Assembly (NCBI RefSeq): GCF_019613955.1
Contig: NZ_CP080443.1
Coordinates: 806,001 to 870,000 of the forward strand
DNA: 64,000 bases
Reading direction: 5' to 3'
DNA from: Chryseobacterium sp. LJ668
GTDB taxonomy: Bacteria > Bacteroidota > Bacteroidia > Flavobacteriales > Weeksellaceae
Shown here: positions 18,192-26,434 of the stretch, piece by piece
How positions within the stretch are numbered: position 1 is the stretch's first letter
How the letters are laid out: the number at the start of each line of letters is the position of its first letter
Notes under the pieces: generated by a model
Databases searched by the model: none
The model's input: the letters and a program-made list of their open reading frames with translations, nothing else
Told to the model about the DNA's origin: nothing
Program-made: the position numbers and the translations under genes

Positions 18192-18734
18192 CTATTCTAT
18201 GGTCACCGAAAAGCTACCCGTAGTTTTTCCGTGTGCCATATTATTTTTCCCGATGATCAACCATACTTCTCCCGGTTTCGGTACATCGTAAGTAATCTCT
18301 CTCATGAATGGACCATCCATTTTCCCGTCTGGTAATTTAATCTGGTTGAACCTGATATTAAAATCCTTCTGCTTGGTGTCAATTTTTGCCGATATTTTTG
18401 ATTTATTAAAATTGGCTATTTTTAAAATCAGCTTATCATGCTTTTCTGTAAATTCTTCACCGATGGTAAAAGGAAGACGCTCACCATCAGCCATTCTTAT
18501 AATTACCCTATCTTTTTCTTCACGCATAACCCCGGTTCGCAGTACCTCTTTTGTAACTGCAGCATTATTGATTAAAGAATCTCTGGTCTGCGTATCGAGA
18601 GATTCCAGATCAGACTGTGGAGATGGCTGGTCAGTCACGACTATAGAATCTTTCATCGTTGTTTCTGTAACAGGCACTTCTTTTTTGCAGGAAAGGATGA
18701 TTAATGGAATAAATAATAAAACTGACTTTTTCAT
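18192..18734 (-). CDS. Lipoprotein of unknown function
   Basis: The ATG at 18734 (MKKSVLLFIPLIILSCKK) starts a clear lipoprotein signal. A longer frame from 18779 would overlap the upstream gene and put 15 residues before the signal. The 180-residue product has an acidic Ser/Thr-rich linker after the Cys. A beta-rich domain follows (about 75-180, ending TGSFSVTIE) that may be an immunoglobulin-like sandwich. It follows the DUF4153 gene and probably shares its transcript. Confidence 0.7.
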   Translation of the reverse strand: MKKSVLLFIPLIILSCKKEVPVTETTMKDSIVVTDQPSPQSDLESLDTQTRDSLINNAAVTKEVLRTGVMREEKDRVIIRMADGERLPFTIGEEFTEKHDKLILKIANFNKSKISAKIDTKQKDFNIRFNQIKLPDGKMDGPFMREITYDVPKPGEVWLIIGKNNMAHGKTTGSFSVTIE

Positions 18735-18771
18735 AATAATATATTTAGAACCCAAAAGGATCTTGTAAACT

Positions 18772-20145
18772 TTACTCATTTACTGTTTCGTAGTAAAAGA
18801 TTTTCGAAAGAAACGTATCTGACCTTTCGGATTTTACCTTTTCTAAAACATCTTTTTTCAGCTGTGTGTTTTGTTTTTCTTCGGCATATTTCAGTAAATA
18901 CTTTTCACCGAAGTTGACGGATTTTAAATGATAGTTCGCATCAAAATTATTCCGCCCGATATTCTGAGAAGTAATAATTCCGCCCCAATTGATATAACTG
19001 CAAGCCAAAACTGTTCCATAAAAATACCACACCATGGTATTAAATAGAAATATATTTCTTTTTTTCATCTGGATCTTGATAAAAGTCATTACCAAACCAA
19101 TCAGCGATAAAATAAGGAATGCACAAACACCCAAACGTTTGTAAGTATACCCGTAATTGATGATGTATTCAATATTTTTCAGCATTGCAGAAACCACCAG
19201 AACAGCATTAAGCACAATCCAAACTTTAACTAAAACTTTCATTAGTCCTGCTTTCGGATCAAAATTGAAATTAGATTTAAAATAAAACATAATTACTAAA
19301 ATCGCCATGACGATTGACATAATCACTGCACCTACTCTTTCATGAGTTTCTTCAGATAACTGATTCGGGGATTTAACCTGTTCATAAAACTGCTCATAAT
19401 TGAATGTGATAATAAAGAATATCAGTAATATATTTAATGAAAAGAAGGAAATCACACCGCTCATCCTTTCAGAATTTAGATCCAGAAATGAATAGGTCGG
19501 TTTCTGAATGGTATCTTTTTCTGAAAAATCATTGCCAAGAATATCATTTTGTTTGTAGATCAATTTTTCCACAGTATAGTTCCAATAATTGAATGCGATA
19601 AAAAATCCCAAAACAGAGATACATAACAGCTGCCAAATATTAATATCAATTTCATAATCTGTAAAAATACCGGCAAAGTGATCACTTCCTGCAGAATAAA
19701 TACCAAAGAAAATTGAAATTAAAACTACTGGAATTACGATAAAAGCTAAAGTTTTCTGCAAAAGACTTGAAGTATTTGTTTTGGGAAGCCAGGAATCAAA
19801 ATTGAAAAAACGGCAGATAAATGTGAAACAATTGACGACAAAAACAGGAATCAATAGAAGAATCTTCATTCTTCTGTTTTTTGATCGGTAGGACAAAAGT
19901 AAAACTGAACTTACAACCGCTAAAAGTGATGGAAAATCTCCGTACCAGGCAAAAGCAATACTCGAAATTACACTTGTGCCCAATAGAATAAGGAAAGTTT
20001 TTGTTCTGTTTCTTTCTGGAGTTTTAAATAAAGTGAGAACTGAATAAGCAATCCCCAAAATTCCGAGATTGAGACCCACATTTTCGTTGTAAAATACAAT
20101 AATGAATAAAGCGGTTGTAAGAAATATATAGTGATGTGTTTTCAT
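18772..20145 (-). CDS. DUF4153/DUF4173-type polytopic membrane protein
   Basis: The start at 20145 (MKTHHYIFLTT) is preferred. The frame extends back to 20265, but that part would be a charged leader overlapping the Coq4-like gene. The 457-residue product has about 11-12 membrane helices and a short C-terminal cytosolic tail rich in Lys and Glu. It resembles the DUF4153 family of uncharacterised membrane proteins, which often sit beside small transcriptional regulators. It lies in the block that I infer is controlled by the winged-helix protein at 22185-22475. Confidence 0.75.
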   Translation of the reverse strand: MKTHHYIFLTTALFIIVFYNENVGLNLGILGIAYSVLTLFKTPERNRTKTFLILLGTSVISSIAFAWYGDFPSLLAVVSSVLLLSYRSKNRRMKILLLIPVFVVNCFTFICRFFNFDSWLPKTNTSSLLQKTLAFIVIPVVLISIFFGIYSAGSDHFAGIFTDYEIDINIWQLLCISVLGFFIAFNYWNYTVEKLIYKQNDILGNDFSEKDTIQKPTYSFLDLNSERMSGVISFFSLNILLIFFIITFNYEQFYEQVKSPNQLSEETHERVGAVIMSIVMAILVIMFYFKSNFNFDPKAGLMKVLVKVWIVLNAVLVVSAMLKNIEYIINYGYTYKRLGVCAFLILSLIGLVMTFIKIQMKKRNIFLFNTMVWYFYGTVLACSYINWGGIITSQNIGRNNFDANYHLKSVNFGEKYLLKYAEEKQNTQLKKDVLEKVKSERSDTFLSKIFYYETVNE

Positions 20146-20179
20146 AATTTTAAGGTTGAGGTTAAAGCTGAGATTGAGG

Positions 20180-20665
20180 TTAATAAAAAACCTGAATTTC
20201 TTTGTTTCTGAAAAAGTCTTTGACATGTTCGTAATTTTGCCAAAGAAGCTCTTCAAAATCAACATGATAAAATGTTCTCATATCTCTTCCTTTTTTGTAG
20301 GCACTGATGTACATTTTGTAATATTCCGGAAGAATGGCAATCCCCAAACCTATTGCTGCCAAAAGATGAGCATTGGCTTTTCCGTTTCCGAGAAGCAGGA
20401 ATTGCATGGCAATCTCGTCTTCGAAGTTAGTTCCAAAATCAGTGAGGAGATGATGCACATCATGGTTTTCCATTTTGGGGATCATGGTAAAGCCGTGGCG
20501 TTTGTAGAATTCGCCCAGTTTTCTACCCAGAGAATCTTCCTGAAACTCCAGCAGCTGTCTTTCGTTAAACTGCCACTGCCTTTTTTTCTTTTTAAAATAC
20601 TTCCTATACAATTTTTGAGTTTTGTCATAAACGAAAAGCAGGAATTTAATGCGTATTTTTTTCAT
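20180..20665 (-). CDS. Coq4-like protein
   Basis: The 161-residue protein carries the COQ4 zinc signature HDxxH-x11-E exactly: H68, D69, H72 and E84 (HDVHHLLTDFG...). The flanking sequence GFTMIPKMEN and ILPEYYKMYISAYKKGRD is also COQ4-like. In mitochondria COQ4 acts in ubiquinone assembly as an oxidative decarboxylase of the ring C1. Flavobacteriia use menaquinone, so the substrate here is unknown. The N-terminus is basic and shows no signal peptide. The gene is 3 bp downstream of the small membrane protein gene, inside an operon of membrane proteins. Confidence 0.8.
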   Translation of the reverse strand: MKKIRIKFLLFVYDKTQKLYRKYFKKKKRQWQFNERQLLEFQEDSLGRKLGEFYKRHGFTMIPKMENHDVHHLLTDFGTNFEDEIAMQFLLLGNGKANAHLLAAIGLGIAILPEYYKMYISAYKKGRDMRTFYHVDFEELLWQNYEHVKDFFRNKEIQVFY

Positions 20666-20668
20666 AAT

Positions 20669-20968
20669 TTAAAGATTTAGGAGTGACATTCCGATGAAAT
20701 AATATAGAATTGCAAATGGAATATTGATACAGATAATTGCTGATGCTTTCATACAAATTTTAAGTTGAGCATTATTAGCTAAACCATAAGCGATCAAGCC
20801 TATAACTAACATCAGATTAATGACTGTACCAATCAGTAAAAGAAAGTATCCAGTTAATGCAAATACATCATTTTTAGAAATAATGTATCCAAAAAGACAA
20901 ATATTTCCGAGTATAAATGAAACCCAAAAGAAAATTTTCGCTAATGAGATGATTTTTTTGTTGTCCAT
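20669..20968 (-). CDS. Small membrane protein, unknown function
   Basis: The 99-residue protein has three predicted membrane helices (about 10-30, 36-60, 72-95) with little else. There is no recognised family. It lies 3 bp from both neighbours (phosphoesterase upstream, Coq4-like downstream), so it is firmly part of the operon. Confidence 0.75.
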   Translation of the reverse strand: MDNKKIISLAKIFFWVSFILGNICLFGYIISKNDVFALTGYFLLLIGTVINLMLVIGLIAYGLANNAQLKICMKASAIICINIPFAILYYFIGMSLLNL

Positions 20969-20971
20969 ATT

Positions 20972-21811
20972 TTAAGCTTGAGTTAATGTAAAAACAGTGA
21001 TTTCGGGTCGAACCATAAACCGTACCTGAAAAGAGTGCCCGATTGCACGGTTGATATAGAGCATTCTTCCATCACTCAGATCAATTTCACCGGAAACATA
21101 TTTTCTATTATTTACTGGAAGAATCGGTGTAATAACTCCGGGAATTCTGCATTGACCGCCGTGCGTATGACCACTCAAAATCCAGCCTTGATAGCCGTTC
21201 CACACATTTTTGTCGCAAACATCGGGATTGTGACATAGTACCAGATTAGCTTTTAAAGCATCATAATCTTTCATTACTTTCATAGGACCAAAATTGGGAG
21301 ACCAGAGATCATCGAAGCCGATAATATTCAAACCGTGACATTCGATTTGTTCGTTATTAAGCATCCTCACTCCTGAGTTTTGAAGAATTCTGCAAATTTC
21401 TTCTGACGAACCTAAATCTTTCCAGGCTTTACCATAATCATGATTTCCAAGAATCCCGAACGTTCCCAACTTGCCATAAACTGCTTCTGCCATTACTTTT
21501 TTCAGATCTGAATGATCTTCTGGCGTCCCATGATTTACAAAATCTCCGGTGTAGACTACAAAATCAGGATTAAATTGTTGTGCCTTTTGAAAAGATTCAA
21601 TTAAAAAATTCCAGTCAAAACGATTTCCAACGTGCAGATCTGAAATCTGCATCAGGATTTTACCTTCCAATTCTTTCGGTAGATTTTTAACCGGAAGTTT
21701 TCTTTGCACAAATTCTACCCAGAACGGCTCGATCTGCCAAGAATAAAATAAAGGAAATGCACCAACTACAGAAAGCTGAAAGAGCCGTTTGAGGAAATGT
21801 TTTCTTGTCAT
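20972..21811 (-). CDS. Metallophosphoesterase
   Basis: The 279-residue protein has an N-terminal hydrophobic segment (about 10-26). It carries the calcineurin-like metal motifs DLH (58-60), GD (89-90), GNHDYG (122-127), CHNPD and SGHTHGGQ. It belongs to the YaeI/YkuE-like group of membrane-attached phosphodiesterases, some of which act on UDP-diacylglucosamine or other lipids. The substrate here is not determined. The neighbours are small membrane proteins in the same operon. Confidence 0.88.
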   Translation of the reverse strand: MTRKHFLKRLFQLSVVGAFPLFYSWQIEPFWVEFVQRKLPVKNLPKELEGKILMQISDLHVGNRFDWNFLIESFQKAQQFNPDFVVYTGDFVNHGTPEDHSDLKKVMAEAVYGKLGTFGILGNHDYGKAWKDLGSSEEICRILQNSGVRMLNNEQIECHGLNIIGFDDLWSPNFGPMKVMKDYDALKANLVLCHNPDVCDKNVWNGYQGWILSGHTHGGQCRIPGVITPILPVNNRKYVSGEIDLSDGRMLYINRAIGHSFQVRFMVRPEITVFTLTQA

Positions 21812-21828
21812 GATACTTTATGAATCAA

Positions 21829-22119
21829 TTAACTTCCTGCGATAGGAGTTCCGAACAAGCCAACTGCCATTTCTACCCAAGTAAGAACCAAAAGAACTGC
21901 TATAATTGCGCATATAAGTATTTTGTAGGTCTTATTTTTAACAACTCTCTGCACCATATCGATAATAAAAGCAGTCCCGAACAACAGTACAGCAGCAATG
22001 ATAAAGTCACTTGCCGTCCAGTCAAATTCACTTGAAAAAATGTTTCCCAGGATAGGAATGCATAGCAATGCTGCGGGAATTGCGTAAATAAACGCTGTTT
22101 TTTGTTTTTGTGTAATCAC
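21829..22119 (-). CDS. Small three-helix membrane protein
   Basis: The 96-residue protein has three hydrophobic segments (about 9-27, 34-56, 66-90) and no recognised domain. It is the first gene of the unit that continues through the phosphoesterase, the small membrane protein, the Coq4-like protein and DUF4153. Its upstream region holds the palindrome at 22146-22162. Confidence 0.72.
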   Translation of the reverse strand: MITQKQKTAFIYAIPAALLCIPILGNIFSSEFDWTASDFIIAAVLLFGTAFIIDMVQRVVKNKTYKILICAIIAVLLVLTWVEMAVGLFGTPIAGS

Positions 22120-22145
22120 TTTTTTAATTTTAGTTATTATAAAGT

Positions 22146-22162
22146 ACTTTGCATTTCAAAGT
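22146..22162. promoter_or_regulatory. Palindromic operator candidate, copy 2
   Basis: ACTTTGCATTTCAAAGT is an inverted repeat (ACTTTG-N5-CAAAGT) 27 bp upstream of the small membrane gene start. It differs by one base from the copy at 23750-23766 read on the other strand. On the minus strand its left half overlaps a -7-like TGACTTTG. It is a likely site of the winged-helix regulator encoded next door. Confidence 0.6.
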
Positions 22163-22184
22163 CAATTTTCAAAAAAAATATAAG

Positions 22185-22475
22185 TTATCTTCCTATTAAT
22201 TTTTCCAAAGCATCCAGATGTTCTGTAAATGCCGTCCTTCCTGTTTGTGTAACTCTATATGAAGTCTTTGGTTTTTTACCCACAAATTCTTTTTTAACTT
22301 CTATATACCCTGCTTTTTCTAAAGCATTGCTATGACTGGCCATATTTCCATCAGTAATTTCTAGTAAACCTTTCATTTCGGAAAAATCAACCCAGTCGTT
22401 GACCATAAGAACAGACATAATGCCCAATCTTACACGGCTTTCGAATTCTTTGTTGAGTTGACTGATGTTAATCAT
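22185..22475 (-). CDS. Winged-helix transcriptional regulator
   Basis: The 96-residue protein is a stand-alone winged helix like PF13601. Its order is VRLGIMSVLMVNDWVDFSEM, recognition helix LLEITDGNMASHSNALEKAG, then a wing YIEVKKEFVGKKPKTSY. The family binds DNA as dimers, often with unknown effectors, and is often encoded with membrane proteins, as here. It is the third gene of a tight unit (23740, 23123, 22475). A palindrome shared between the promoters of this unit and of the following one is the natural target. Confidence 0.88.
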   Translation of the reverse strand: MINISQLNKEFESRVRLGIMSVLMVNDWVDFSEMKGLLEITDGNMASHSNALEKAGYIEVKKEFVGKKPKTSYRVTQTGRTAFTEHLDALEKLIGR

Positions 22476-22481
22476 TATAAT

Positions 22482-23123
22482 TTAATTACTTTTCTTTAAG
22501 TTAAAGTTTATCAGAAAGATCCTTTTAAAAACATATAAAAGTATAATCGACGCAAGTAGTGATATAATGCCAACCATTATAAACCATGAGCCTGAAATAT
22601 CATCTCTTTTTTCAGAATAAAATTTATAAGCATTTTCTAATTTTATTTTATCGTAAGCCTTACTTAATGCTTCTTTGTTATCGAATTCCTTTAATTCTTC
22701 TGTATCAGTATTAAACGAGAAAAAACTGTCCGAATCTTTTTTTCCTAAAATAATATTGTTTCTTTCCTCGATGTCAGTTATATCAGACACTAAAATTTCT
22801 CCATTATCGTGCTTAGCAATAAATGCAGTTTCCGGCAAATTAATAAATAATAATTCATATTTATTTTCTAAAGGAACAAACCAAGCGTCGCCCACTCCCA
22901 TATCCACATTTTTTATTTCGGAAACAAAAACTGACCCTAAAAAAGCAAAAATATATAAGCTGTAGAAACCAATAAATGGTGCACTAAAACCAATAAAAAG
23001 TTTCCGCTTTTTCTTTTCACCCTTATCTAAAAAATAAATTAAAAGCAAAGCTACTATCCCAATGATAAAACTGAGAATAAATATTGCTATAAAGTGAAAA
23101 AAAATTACAAATAACAATCCCAT
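22482..23123 (-). CDS. Membrane protein, unknown function
   Basis: The 213-residue protein has two N-terminal membrane helices (about 5-30 and 42-68), an extracytoplasmic domain of about 100 residues and a C-terminal helix (about 178-200). I recognise no family. It could be a sensor for the regulator 6 bp downstream. Its start overlaps the stop of the gene at 23123-23740. Confidence 0.7.
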   Translation of the reverse strand: MGLLFVIFFHFIAIFILSFIIGIVALLLIYFLDKGEKKKRKLFIGFSAPFIGFYSLYIFAFLGSVFVSEIKNVDMGVGDAWFVPLENKYELLFINLPETAFIAKHDNGEILVSDITDIEERNNIILGKKDSDSFFSFNTDTEELKEFDNKEALSKAYDKIKLENAYKFYSEKRDDISGSWFIMVGIISLLASIILLYVFKRIFLINFNLKKSN

Positions 23124-23740
23124 TACTTATACTTCTTATGCATAATCAATCCATACACAATATGCAAAACACCAAAACCTATCGTCCAGGCAATCAAACC
23201 CCATCCGAGAAACAGAAAAGAGATCAGCCCTAAAATAATCTGGCAATAACCTAAATATTTTATATCTGTCAATGTATACCGTTCTGCGCTTACCAAAGCC
23301 AAACCGTAGAATATTAATGTCGCAGGAGCAATTCCTACAAAAAGATGATGGTACAGTAAGATAAGACAAAAAAATCCGCCTGTCACCAATGGAACTGCAA
23401 AGGTTATCAACAGTCTTCTTGTTGTCGCATCCCAAATTTTCAGTCCTTTCTTTTTGCTTTTACTGGCTGTGAAAAAATATCCGCTTAAAAGTGCTGCCAC
23501 CAAAATCAGCGCTCCGGTAATGACAAGCTCTATTACCAGGTCTTTCCCGAAAATGTTTCTGTCACCATCGAAATAATCAATGCCTTCTCTTTGAAAAGCA
23601 TAATACACATATGAGGCTCCGATGATAGCGGCAAGTCCGGCAACAACTCCTGACAAACCGCTGAGTGAAATAAAACGGGAAGACCGCTCCATCATGTTGC
23701 GAATGTGTGATAAGTCTTCGTGATAGTTTTTCGATTCCAT
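23123..23740 (-). CDS. Membrane protein, unknown function
   Basis: The 205-residue protein starts with a soluble segment containing HIRNMMERSSRFISLSGLSG and then has five to six membrane helices. Similar proteins, often found beside small winged-helix regulators in Bacteroidota, have no assigned role. It is the first gene of the regulator operon, with a near-consensus promoter and a palindrome immediately upstream. Confidence 0.72.
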   Translation of the reverse strand: MESKNYHEDLSHIRNMMERSSRFISLSGLSGVVAGLAAIIGASYVYYAFQREGIDYFDGDRNIFGKDLVIELVITGALILVAALLSGYFFTASKSKKKGLKIWDATTRRLLITFAVPLVTGGFFCLILLYHHLFVGIAPATLIFYGLALVSAERYTLTDIKYLGYCQIILGLISFLFLGWGLIAWTIGFGVLHIVYGLIMHKKYK

Positions 23741-23749
23741 ATTAAAAGA

Positions 23750-23766
23750 ACTTTGAATTGCAAAGT
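23750..23766. promoter_or_regulatory. Palindromic operator candidate, copy 1
   Basis: ACTTTGAATTGCAAAGT lies 10 bp upstream of the operon start. Its right half is part of the -7 box TAACTTTG (minus strand), so a bound protein would block RNA polymerase. Read on the other strand it matches 16 of 17 bases of the palindrome at 22146-22162. Confidence 0.65.
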
Positions 23767-23791
23767 TATATTTTATTTTCAGATAGCAAAA
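23761..23791 (-). promoter_or_regulatory. Promoter of the membrane protein/winged-helix operon
   Basis: On the minus strand TTTTG (23791-23787) is separated by 18 bp from TAACTTTG (23768-23761), close to the ideal TTTG-N19-TAnnTTTG. The ATG follows 20 bp downstream. Confidence 0.7.
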
Positions 23792-23842
23792 CTTTTATTC
23801 AAATAATTTGTTCAAATTCTTAACTTTAAAAAAATATATTGA

Positions 23843-25447
23843 ATGGATAAGGAAACTTTACGATCAGAAATCTTCAGACACTTAGATGGCGTTGTAACCG
23901 CAACAGTGGTAGCTTCATTAATGAAAAAAGAGATCATTGCCTATATTATTGAACGCACGCAAATTACTCTGGAACAACTTTCAGAACAGTTCAATGCCAA
24001 TGATGGTTATTTAAATGTTGCAATAAGAACGCTGGCTTCCCAAGGATTTTTAGAATATGACTTAGATCGTGATAAAGATGAAATTATCATTTCAGCAAAT
24101 ACAAACACTCCAATACTTCAAAAGTACAGTCTTCTTTATCTTAAAGTGATTCCTTTTCTTACGCATTCTACAGATATTAAAAACCAAATTACCGAAATTT
24201 CATTTGTAGAAGAATTTTCACGGTTGAGCGATTCTGTAAAAAATCATTTCGGAATTGATTTATCTGAAAACGCTGAAGAAAAAATGATTCAGGAGCAGAT
24301 ATTAAAGCATATTGAAGGCTGCATTATCGGGCCGGTCATCGTTTATTTGGGAATGACCGGGATGTTCCACAAATATTTTATGGAAACTTCTTTTCAGGCG
24401 GCCGAATTTCACAAAAATTCAGAAAATTTTGAAGTTATTTTAGATTTCCTTACTTATTTAGGATGGTTTAAAAAGACCGGTGACAATTATAAATTTACAG
24501 AAACCGGAATTTATTTTGCCAAAAGAGCAGCATCATACGGAGTCACAGTTTCTTATCTCCCTCTACTGAATAAAATGGACGAGCTTTTATTTGGAGATGC
24601 TTCAAAAATACGAGAAATCTCTGAAGGGGAAGACGAAATTCATGTTGACCGTGCTATGAACGTATGGGGAAGTGGCGGTTCGCATTCTAATTATTTTAAA
24701 GTGGCCAATGATTTTATTATCCAGATTTTTAATCAGCCGATTCACTTACAGCCAAAAGGTGTGCTCGATATGGGCTGCGGAAACGGCGCTTTTATTCAGC
24801 ACATTTTTGAGACGATTGAAAGATATACACTTCGCGGAAAAATGCTGGAAGAATATCCGCTTTTTTTGGTAGGTGCAGATTATAATCAGGCTGCATTGAA
24901 AGTGACTCGGGCAAACCTCATCAATAATGATATCTGGGCAAAAGTCATTTGGGGAGACATTGGCAATCCCAAACAACTGGCAGATGATTTAAAAGAAAAT
25001 TATGAAATAGACTTATCAGATTTACTCAATATCAGAACCTTTCTCGATCACAACAGAGTCTGGAAAGCACCCGACAATCCTCAACCCGACAAGATAAGCA
25101 CCTCAACCGGAGCATTTGCATACCGCGGGAAAAGACTTCCGAACAATCTTGTGGAAGAAAGCCTGAAAGAACATCTTGAATTATGGCTTCCGTATATCAG
25201 GAAAAACGGGCTCCTGATTATTGAGCTTCATGCTCTGGATTCAGAATTAACTTCTAAAAACTTAGGAAAAACACCTGCAACAGCTTATGAGGCGACTCAT
25301 GGTTTTTCAGATCAATATATCCTGGAAGTAGATGTCTTTAAAAAAATCTGTTTAGAAACAGGATTACAGATCGATAAAGAATTGTTCCGAAAATTCCCTG
25401 ATTCTGAGCTGGCAACGGTATCCATTAATTTGCTGAAAAGTTATTGA
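23843..25447 (+). CDS. Class I SAM-dependent methyltransferase, AprA-like
   Basis: The 534-residue protein has an N-terminal winged-helix-like part (about 1-85) and a second one near 185-240 (FLTYLGWFKKTGDNYKFTETG). The SAM-binding motif VLDMGCGNGAF lies at about 307-317, with the acidic loop LVGADYNQAAL. The layout resembles the AprA-type methyltransferases of polyketide pathways, but no synthase lies nearby and the substrate is unknown. It stands alone between a divergent operon and a bidirectional terminator. Confidence 0.75.
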   Translation: MDKETLRSEIFRHLDGVVTATVVASLMKKEIIAYIIERTQITLEQLSEQFNANDGYLNVAIRTLASQGFLEYDLDRDKDEIIISANTNTPILQKYSLLYLKVIPFLTHSTDIKNQITEISFVEEFSRLSDSVKNHFGIDLSENAEEKMIQEQILKHIEGCIIGPVIVYLGMTGMFHKYFMETSFQAAEFHKNSENFEVILDFLTYLGWFKKTGDNYKFTETGIYFAKRAASYGVTVSYLPLLNKMDELLFGDASKIREISEGEDEIHVDRAMNVWGSGGSHSNYFKVANDFIIQIFNQPIHLQPKGVLDMGCGNGAFIQHIFETIERYTLRGKMLEEYPLFLVGADYNQAALKVTRANLINNDIWAKVIWGDIGNPKQLADDLKENYEIDLSDLLNIRTFLDHNRVWKAPDNPQPDKISTSTGAFAYRGKRLPNNLVEESLKEHLELWLPYIRKNGLLIIELHALDSELTSKNLGKTPATAYEATHGFSDQYILEVDVFKKICLETGLQIDKELFRKFPDSELATVSINLLKSY

Positions 25448-25508
25448 GAAGCTTGTAAATTTTGCTTTAAAACAATTTGTCAACTTTATTGAGTTTTAAA
25501 ACATATAA

Positions 25509-25537
25509 AAAACCATTCTGAATGTCAGAATGGTTTT
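25509..25537. terminator. Bidirectional terminator between convergent genes
   Basis: A 13-bp perfect stem (AAAACCATTCTGA / TCAGAATGGTTTT) with an ATG loop lies between the methyltransferase (plus) and a lipoprotein gene (minus). Confidence 0.9.
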
Positions 25538-25554
25538 GTGATTTGGTGTGGTCA

Positions 25555-26286
25555 TTAGTTCGGAAGTTTAGTCCCTGAAATTTCAAATGGGAAACTTACT
25601 CTTTGTCCGCCGTCATCCAGATTCACCCATGTAGAGCTTGCAACTACAAATTGCTGCGCATTGTTGATTTTGCTGGCATCATGAGGAAATTGGGGATAAA
25701 AATGAGTTCCGGCAGAAGTCTTCGAACCCCATTTTATCCAATAAGTACCTGCAGCAAGATTAAGATCAGGAGCATTGATTTTCATTTTATAAATTTTTCT
25801 GGTCGTATTATCGGTTTGTCCCTGTAGTATTCGGTACCATTTGGTTTCTTCAGCAGACGCATAACGATTGGTGGTAATATCTCCATATATTTTCACTGCT
25901 CCGGCAACAGAAGGATCTGATGAATAGATTTCAAAATAGAATTCACTGACAGGAAAAGCTGCTCCGGAGAAGCCCGTTTGGTAAGCGTAAAAATAGAAAT
26001 TCTGAATATTCCATTTTTCTCCTGCAGGGACCTGAAAATCGTCTGCAAGCATACGGTCAGTAATCGTTCCGTTAAGTCCCCACGTACTCTGAGGCGCTTT
26101 TACCTCACTCCATGTATATCCTGCCGGAACAGGAGTTCCTGCGGTTGAAGAATTACCCGTACTCATTCCGGTAACAGCACTGTAAGTAAATGCTTCCGGC
26201 TGCGGAATTACTTCATCATCGTCATTTTTACAGCTTAATACTAAAGTGGCCACTGAAAACAGGCATAAAAAAAATCTTGATTTCAT
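25555..26286 (-). CDS. Surface-exposed lipoprotein of unknown function
   Basis: The 243-residue protein has a lipoprotein signal ending LVLSC. The Cys is followed by KNDDDE, which fits the acidic lipoprotein export signal that sends Bacteroidota lipoproteins to the outer face of the outer membrane. The body is beta-rich and aromatic, with stretches such as ADDFQVPAGEKWNIQNFYFY and GTYWIKWGSKTSAG partly visible. These recall carbohydrate-binding or convertase-like sandwiches, but no specific family is certain. Confidence 0.75.
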   Translation of the reverse strand: MKSRFFLCLFSVATLVLSCKNDDDEVIPQPEAFTYSAVTGMSTGNSSTAGTPVPAGYTWSEVKAPQSTWGLNGTITDRMLADDFQVPAGEKWNIQNFYFYAYQTGFSGAAFPVSEFYFEIYSSDPSVAGAVKIYGDITTNRYASAEETKWYRILQGQTDNTTRKIYKMKINAPDLNLAAGTYWIKWGSKTSAGTHFYPQFPHDASKINNAQQFVVASSTWVNLDDGGQRVSFPFEISGTKLPN

Positions 26287-26345
26287 AATAAAAAGTTTTA
26301 TAAATTATTTGATACAAAACTACTTTACCTGAACGCCTATTTTTA

Positions 26346-26377
26346 AAGGAAAAACACCCTTTTTAGGGGGTGCCTTT
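26346..26377 (-). terminator. Terminator after the enoyl-CoA hydratase family gene
   Basis: CACCC (26355-26359) pairs with GGGTG (26368-26372), with an imperfect outer stem (AAAGG / CCTTT). On the minus strand the core stem is followed by TTTTTCC. Confidence 0.6.
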
Positions 26378-26434
26378 CCTTTTTATGTTAATGTAAATAA
26401 GTCTTAAAATATTACTTATTCAATTTTATGATAT

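Noticed and set aside
20145..20265. N-terminal extension of the DUF4153 protein
   Set aside because: It overlaps the Coq4-like gene and encodes a low-complexity Asn/Leu/Phe stretch; the ATG at 20145 starts the membrane domain.
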